Assembly: GCA_013815405.1 (NCBI GenBank)
Contig: JACDGF010000008.1
Span: 1 to 15,906, forward strand
Direction: 5' to 3'
DNA: 15,906 nt
From: Caulobacteraceae bacterium
GTDB taxonomy: Bacteria; Pseudomonadota; Alphaproteobacteria; Caulobacterales; Caulobacteraceae
The notes under the pieces were generated by a model, which was not told the origin of the DNA, searched no databases, and saw only the letters and a program-made list of their open reading frames with translations. Positions 13,713-15,906 of this stretch are shown here, one piece after another; the stretch's first letter is position 1, and the number at the start of each line of letters is the position of its first letter. Position numbers and translations under genes: made by a program.

Positions 13713-13836
13713 ACTAGGGACGCGGTGCGGTTAGGGGCCGGCGACAACGCGCTCGCGTGAACGCGCCCGGAATTCGACGTCGACCGGTTCAGGCCCCGCG
13801 GCCCCGCGCGCGCCGCCAGGGAAAGGCGAGGCGCGC

Positions 13837-14049
13837 TTACGCCTTTTTCTCGGCCGCGCCCGCCATCTTGGCGCGCAAGCGCTTTTCCCGCGCTTCGAGC
13901 TTGGGCAGCTTCTCGGCGGCTTCGGGCGTGCCCCTCATCTTCGCCGACTTGTCCTGGACCGATTTCAGTTTTTCGTCGAGGCTCTTCTTGTTGGCCTTGT
14001 CGCGATTCTTGCCGGCTTTCTTTTTGCCGCCTGCGGGTGATGCGTCCAT
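13837..14049 (-). CDS. Small Lys-rich charged protein of unknown function
   Basis: 70 residues from ATG 14049, very rich in Lys, Glu and Ala (GGKKKAGKNRDKANKKS, then DEKLKSVQDKSAKMRG and a Lys/Glu helix to the end). It looks cytoplasmic, mostly helical or disordered, without Cys or Trp. Third codon positions are strongly G/C, which supports coding. GGAAGGA lies about 14 nt and GAGA about 3 nt upstream of this ATG. A GTG at 14097 or ATG at 14091 would add 14 to 16 residues (SMPSRPNPTEGIVET) that look less natural, so the shorter form is preferred with modest certainty. I do not recognise a family. It is not obviously related to the other small basic protein at 5958. Confidence 0.65.
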   Translation of the reverse strand: MDASPAGGKKKAGKNRDKANKKSLDEKLKSVQDKSAKMRGTPEAAEKLPKLEAREKRLRAKMAGAAEKKA

Positions 14050-14103
14050 CGTCTCTACAATTCCTTCCGTGGGGTTTGGCCGTGATGGCATGCTCACGAG
14101 GCG

Positions 14104-14178
14104 TTAGCTGATCCAGGCCGCCTCGACGTCAAGGAGGTCATCGACGCCGCCGCCATTATGCAGCGCGCGGCGCCGATA
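14104..14178 (-). other. Possible coding fragment, start not visible
   Basis: On the minus strand, 24 open codons end at TAA (14106-14104) with a protein-like tail GGGVDDLLDVEAAWIS. A TGA (14181-14179) closes the frame on the upstream side and no start codon is visible. It may be the surviving end of a decayed gene in the gap between the Lys-rich gene and the sulfotransferase. It could also be chance. Confidence 0.2.
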
Positions 14179-14275
14179 TCAACCAAAACGCGCGCGAAAA
14201 TCACGCGCCCCATGCGACATCGCCGACACGATCGCCGTTGGAAACCTCGCCGTCCGCCGCGACGCCCCTGGATCC

Positions 14276-14959
14276 TCACAGATCCCTCGCCTCGCAGAGG
14301 CGGTGGAACGTCCGTTTGGCCCGTTGGTAGAGTTCGAGGTCGGCCCCGCGATGCGTCCGAACCGCGCGCCGTTCCTCGGGCGACAGCACATGTTTCCGGC
14401 CGGCGGTCTGGGGATCGACGTTGGTCCGCTCCTTGACCTCGATCGCGCGGCCGAAGGTGGCGTTGAACAGGGCGACGCCGCGGTCGAATTCTTCCGACAG
14501 GGCGACCACGGCGAAATGCTCCAGCGGCGCCGAGCCGATAAGCTCGCTCTGACAATTGGTCACCGTGTCCTGTTTGAGGAAGTCCACGAAGGTCATCTCC
14601 GGGTCCTGCGCGGCCCGGATGGTCGGATCGTTGTGCGGGGGGATTCGCCGCAGGTATTTATAGTGCGAGATCGCCTGCTGCATCGGATGGCGAAAGAACG
14701 CCACATAGTGTTCGGGGTGGAACAGGCCGAGGTACTTGTCGGCGATGAAATGACCATGGATGACGTCGTAACGCCGTTCGATCTCGTCGCGATCCGCCCG
14801 CGCCGCCCGCGCGCGCCGTCGCCGAACGCGCAGGATCTGGTCGGACACGAAACCGCCGCGGTCGCCGTAGTCACGCAGCACACGCGGCCCGAACGCGGCC
14901 TCTAGGGCGTCGCGAAACGTTTCGCCACCCGTCTTCGGCATGTGCACCGAAAGGATCAT
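14276..14959 (-). CDS. Sulfotransferase of the carbohydrate (HS2ST-like) type
   Basis: 227 residues. The 5'-phosphosulfate loop HMPKTGGETF (6-15) opens the protein. YDVIHGHF (64-71) offers a candidate catalytic His (H68 or H70). FFRHPMQQAISHYKYL (88-103) is the 3'-phosphate-binding segment of the Sulfotransfer_2 family. LSEEFDRGVALFNATFG and the later TNVDP and LSPEER fit the family's C-terminal half, so the gene looks complete though compact. No signal peptide or membrane anchor is seen, unlike the Golgi relatives of animals. The family moves sulfate from PAPS to sugar hydroxyls; a glycan acceptor is therefore reasonable. The ATG at 14959 has GAGGAG immediately upstream. The gene is on the same strand as the next sulfotransferase, 50 nt beyond that gene's stop, so they may form an operon. 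Confidence 0.82.
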   Translation of the reverse strand: MILSVHMPKTGGETFRDALEAAFGPRVLRDYGDRGGFVSDQILRVRRRRARAARADRDEIERRYDVIHGHFIADKYLGLFHPEHYVAFFRHPMQQAISHYKYLRRIPPHNDPTIRAAQDPEMTFVDFLKQDTVTNCQSELIGSAPLEHFAVVALSEEFDRGVALFNATFGRAIEVKERTNVDPQTAGRKHVLSPEERRAVRTHRGADLELYQRAKRTFHRLCEARDL

Positions 14960-14961
14960 GG

Positions 14962-14973
14962 CTCCTCGAGGAG
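14962..14973. repeat. 12-bp palindrome covering the ribosome site of the HS2ST-like gene
   Basis: CTCCTCGAGGAG is a perfect palindrome, 2 nt from the start codon, and contains the GAGGAG Shine-Dalgarno. It may be fortuitous, since GAGGAG preceded by CTCCTC needs only one matched half. Confidence 0.4.
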
Positions 14974-15009
14974 GCCGGCGTCGCGAGCGGCGAAGGGCTT
15001 GTCGTCCGA

Positions 15010-15738
15010 TCAGGAAACGTAAGGCTGATAGCCGAGTTCTTCGAAATAGAGCCAGTCCCGCTCCTGAACGCGCGACACGAGGTCGGATGGCAGGTTCTTG
15101 AGGTCGATGCCCGGGTTGATCGAAACGTTTTTCGTGCGGTCCTTGTCGAGAAACGCCGTCGCGGCTGACCGTCGTTTGAAGAGCGCCGAATGCTCGCCGG
15201 TGACGAGTTTTTTCAGATCGCCCGACAGGCTTTCCGTCTTGATCACCACCTTATACAACCCAGCCGACCTGAGGCGTTCCTTGACGTCGTTTTTGTCACG
15301 CAAGGTTTCAAAGACCTCAAGAGGCGAAGCAAAGGCCAGGATCAAAAACCGCAGGGTTTGAAGGCCGACAAAATCCAGGATCCGGTGGTTGTCCACGCCC
15401 AGGAGATGTTTCTGACTGGCCACCGGATCCAGAAGCAGTTCGAGCCAGGACGTAAAACCTTCGTTGGTGCCGTTGTAAAAATGGGACATGCCGGCCTTGT
15501 TCAACCGCCCACGTAACCCGCCTTTTCCTTCGTTGCCGTGGGAATATAGCGAAAGGTACTGTTTCAGCGGGTCCCGGCACGAAATGATATACAGTTTGTC
15601 GGGGTCCCGCCGCTCCACCGGCCTGTGCTTGTGATCGGTCACCACCTCCGTCCGGGCGAATCTCTTCAGAAATCGCCTGATCGTCGTCGAACCGGTCTTC
15701 TGGACGTCGAGATAGACGAAATCCTCGAACTCAAGCAT
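15010..15738 (-). CDS. Sulfotransferase-fold protein, orphan type
   Basis: 242 residues. The P-loop YLDVQKTGSTTIRRFL (9-24) fits the 5'-phosphosulfate site and IISCRDPLKQYLSLYSHG (51-68) the 3'-phosphate site with Arg55 and Ser63. The rest (GRLNKAGMSHFYNGTNEGFTSW and onward) is typical of bacterial sulfotransferase-like proteins but not assignable to a subfamily by eye. It is cytoplasmic, without a signal peptide. The ATG at 15738 follows GAGG about 9 nt upstream. Composition differs from its neighbours: for example bases 15241-15300 are about 53% G+C, with more AAA, TTT and TTG codons, hinting at recent transfer. It is probably transcribed together with the sulfotransferase gene at 14276-14959. 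Acceptor unknown. Confidence 0.75.
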   Translation of the reverse strand: MLEFEDFVYLDVQKTGSTTIRRFLKRFARTEVVTDHKHRPVERRDPDKLYIISCRDPLKQYLSLYSHGNEGKGGLRGRLNKAGMSHFYNGTNEGFTSWLELLLDPVASQKHLLGVDNHRILDFVGLQTLRFLILAFASPLEVFETLRDKNDVKERLRSAGLYKVVIKTESLSGDLKKLVTGEHSALFKRRSAATAFLDKDRTKNVSINPGIDLKNLPSDLVSRVQERDWLYFEELGYQPYVS

Positions 15739-15906
15739 GTGCCATAGCCTCGATCGCCCCGTTCACCCGAACTCGCCCGCCCGCTCCCGCGGCCGGCCGG
15801 GCGCCGGCGCCGGATAGGCGACTAGACGTTTCGGCCGGCGGTTGCAACGCCGTGGGTCGCGGCGAACGGGCCCCAGCGGTTCGCCGGGCGTGACGCGCCC
15901 TACTCC
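15739..15906. other. Window end, no feature recognised
   Basis: A GC-rich stretch upstream of the last gene. I see no convincing promoter, open frame or repeat in it. Confidence 0.6.

Larger units (their letters stand above)
13362..13836. other. Gene-poor region with hairpin repeats and a nuclease-gene remnant
   Basis: These 475 bases hold no intact gene. After the glycosyltransferase stop there is a somewhat AT-rich stretch (13362-13418). Then come the two inverted hairpin repeats and, between them, the DUF559-like remnant. Bases 13714-13836 are GC-rich; I see nothing in them. Confidence 0.75.

Noticed and set aside
13538..13747. Minus-strand frame of 69 codons starting near the second hairpin repeat
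   Set aside because: It is a translation of the hairpin repeat (LSPALRGGEGWVRG) joined to the first frame of the DUF559-like remnant and ends in the wrong frame. It is not an intact gene.

Overview
The window is GC-rich (about two thirds G+C by eye) with strong G/C bias at third codon positions, several GTG starts and tightly packed genes. Gene content and style suggest an alphaproteobacterium, possibly of the Caulobacter/Phenylobacterium type. This is inference: there is no rRNA or other taxonomic marker in the window.

Layout. (1) 42-4499, minus strand: a four-gene ABC-transporter capsule export operon in the order kpsM, kpsT, kpsE, kpsD. The last three genes start 2 nt after, or 4 nt inside, the preceding stop, so translation is probably coupled. 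A hairpin follows the last stop. (2) 4500-4810: a divergent control region with a candidate sigma70-type promoter and an interrupted inverted repeat around its -10 box. (3) 4811-5674, plus: a six-helix voltage-gated potassium channel. (4) 5958-9965, plus: a small basic protein, then three tandem paralogous sulfotransferase-like proteins with identical 33-nt spacers between them. (5) 9990-11606, minus: a formylglycine-type sulfatase without a signal peptide, convergent with the third paralogue; a hairpin spans both stop codons. (6) 11859-13361, plus: a GT-B glycosyltransferase with an extra helical N-terminal domain. (7) 13362-13836: no intact gene, but a frameshifted DUF559 nuclease remnant bracketed by two inverted copies of a hairpin-forming repeat. 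(8) 13837-15738, minus: a small Lys-rich protein and two more sulfotransferase-fold proteins, one resembling the carbohydrate 2-O-sulfotransferase family and one more AT-rich orphan.

Functional reading. Five sulfotransferase-like genes, one sulfatase and one glycosyltransferase next to a group 2-type capsule exporter suggest a locus that makes, sulfates and exports an extracellular polysaccharide. The exporter is well supported. The sulfotransferase calls rest on visible PAPS-binding motifs. That the sulfate goes onto the exported glycan is inference from position. PAPS synthesis genes, a formylglycine-generating enzyme and the Kdo-linker transferases (KpsC/KpsS) are not in the window and would have to lie elsewhere.
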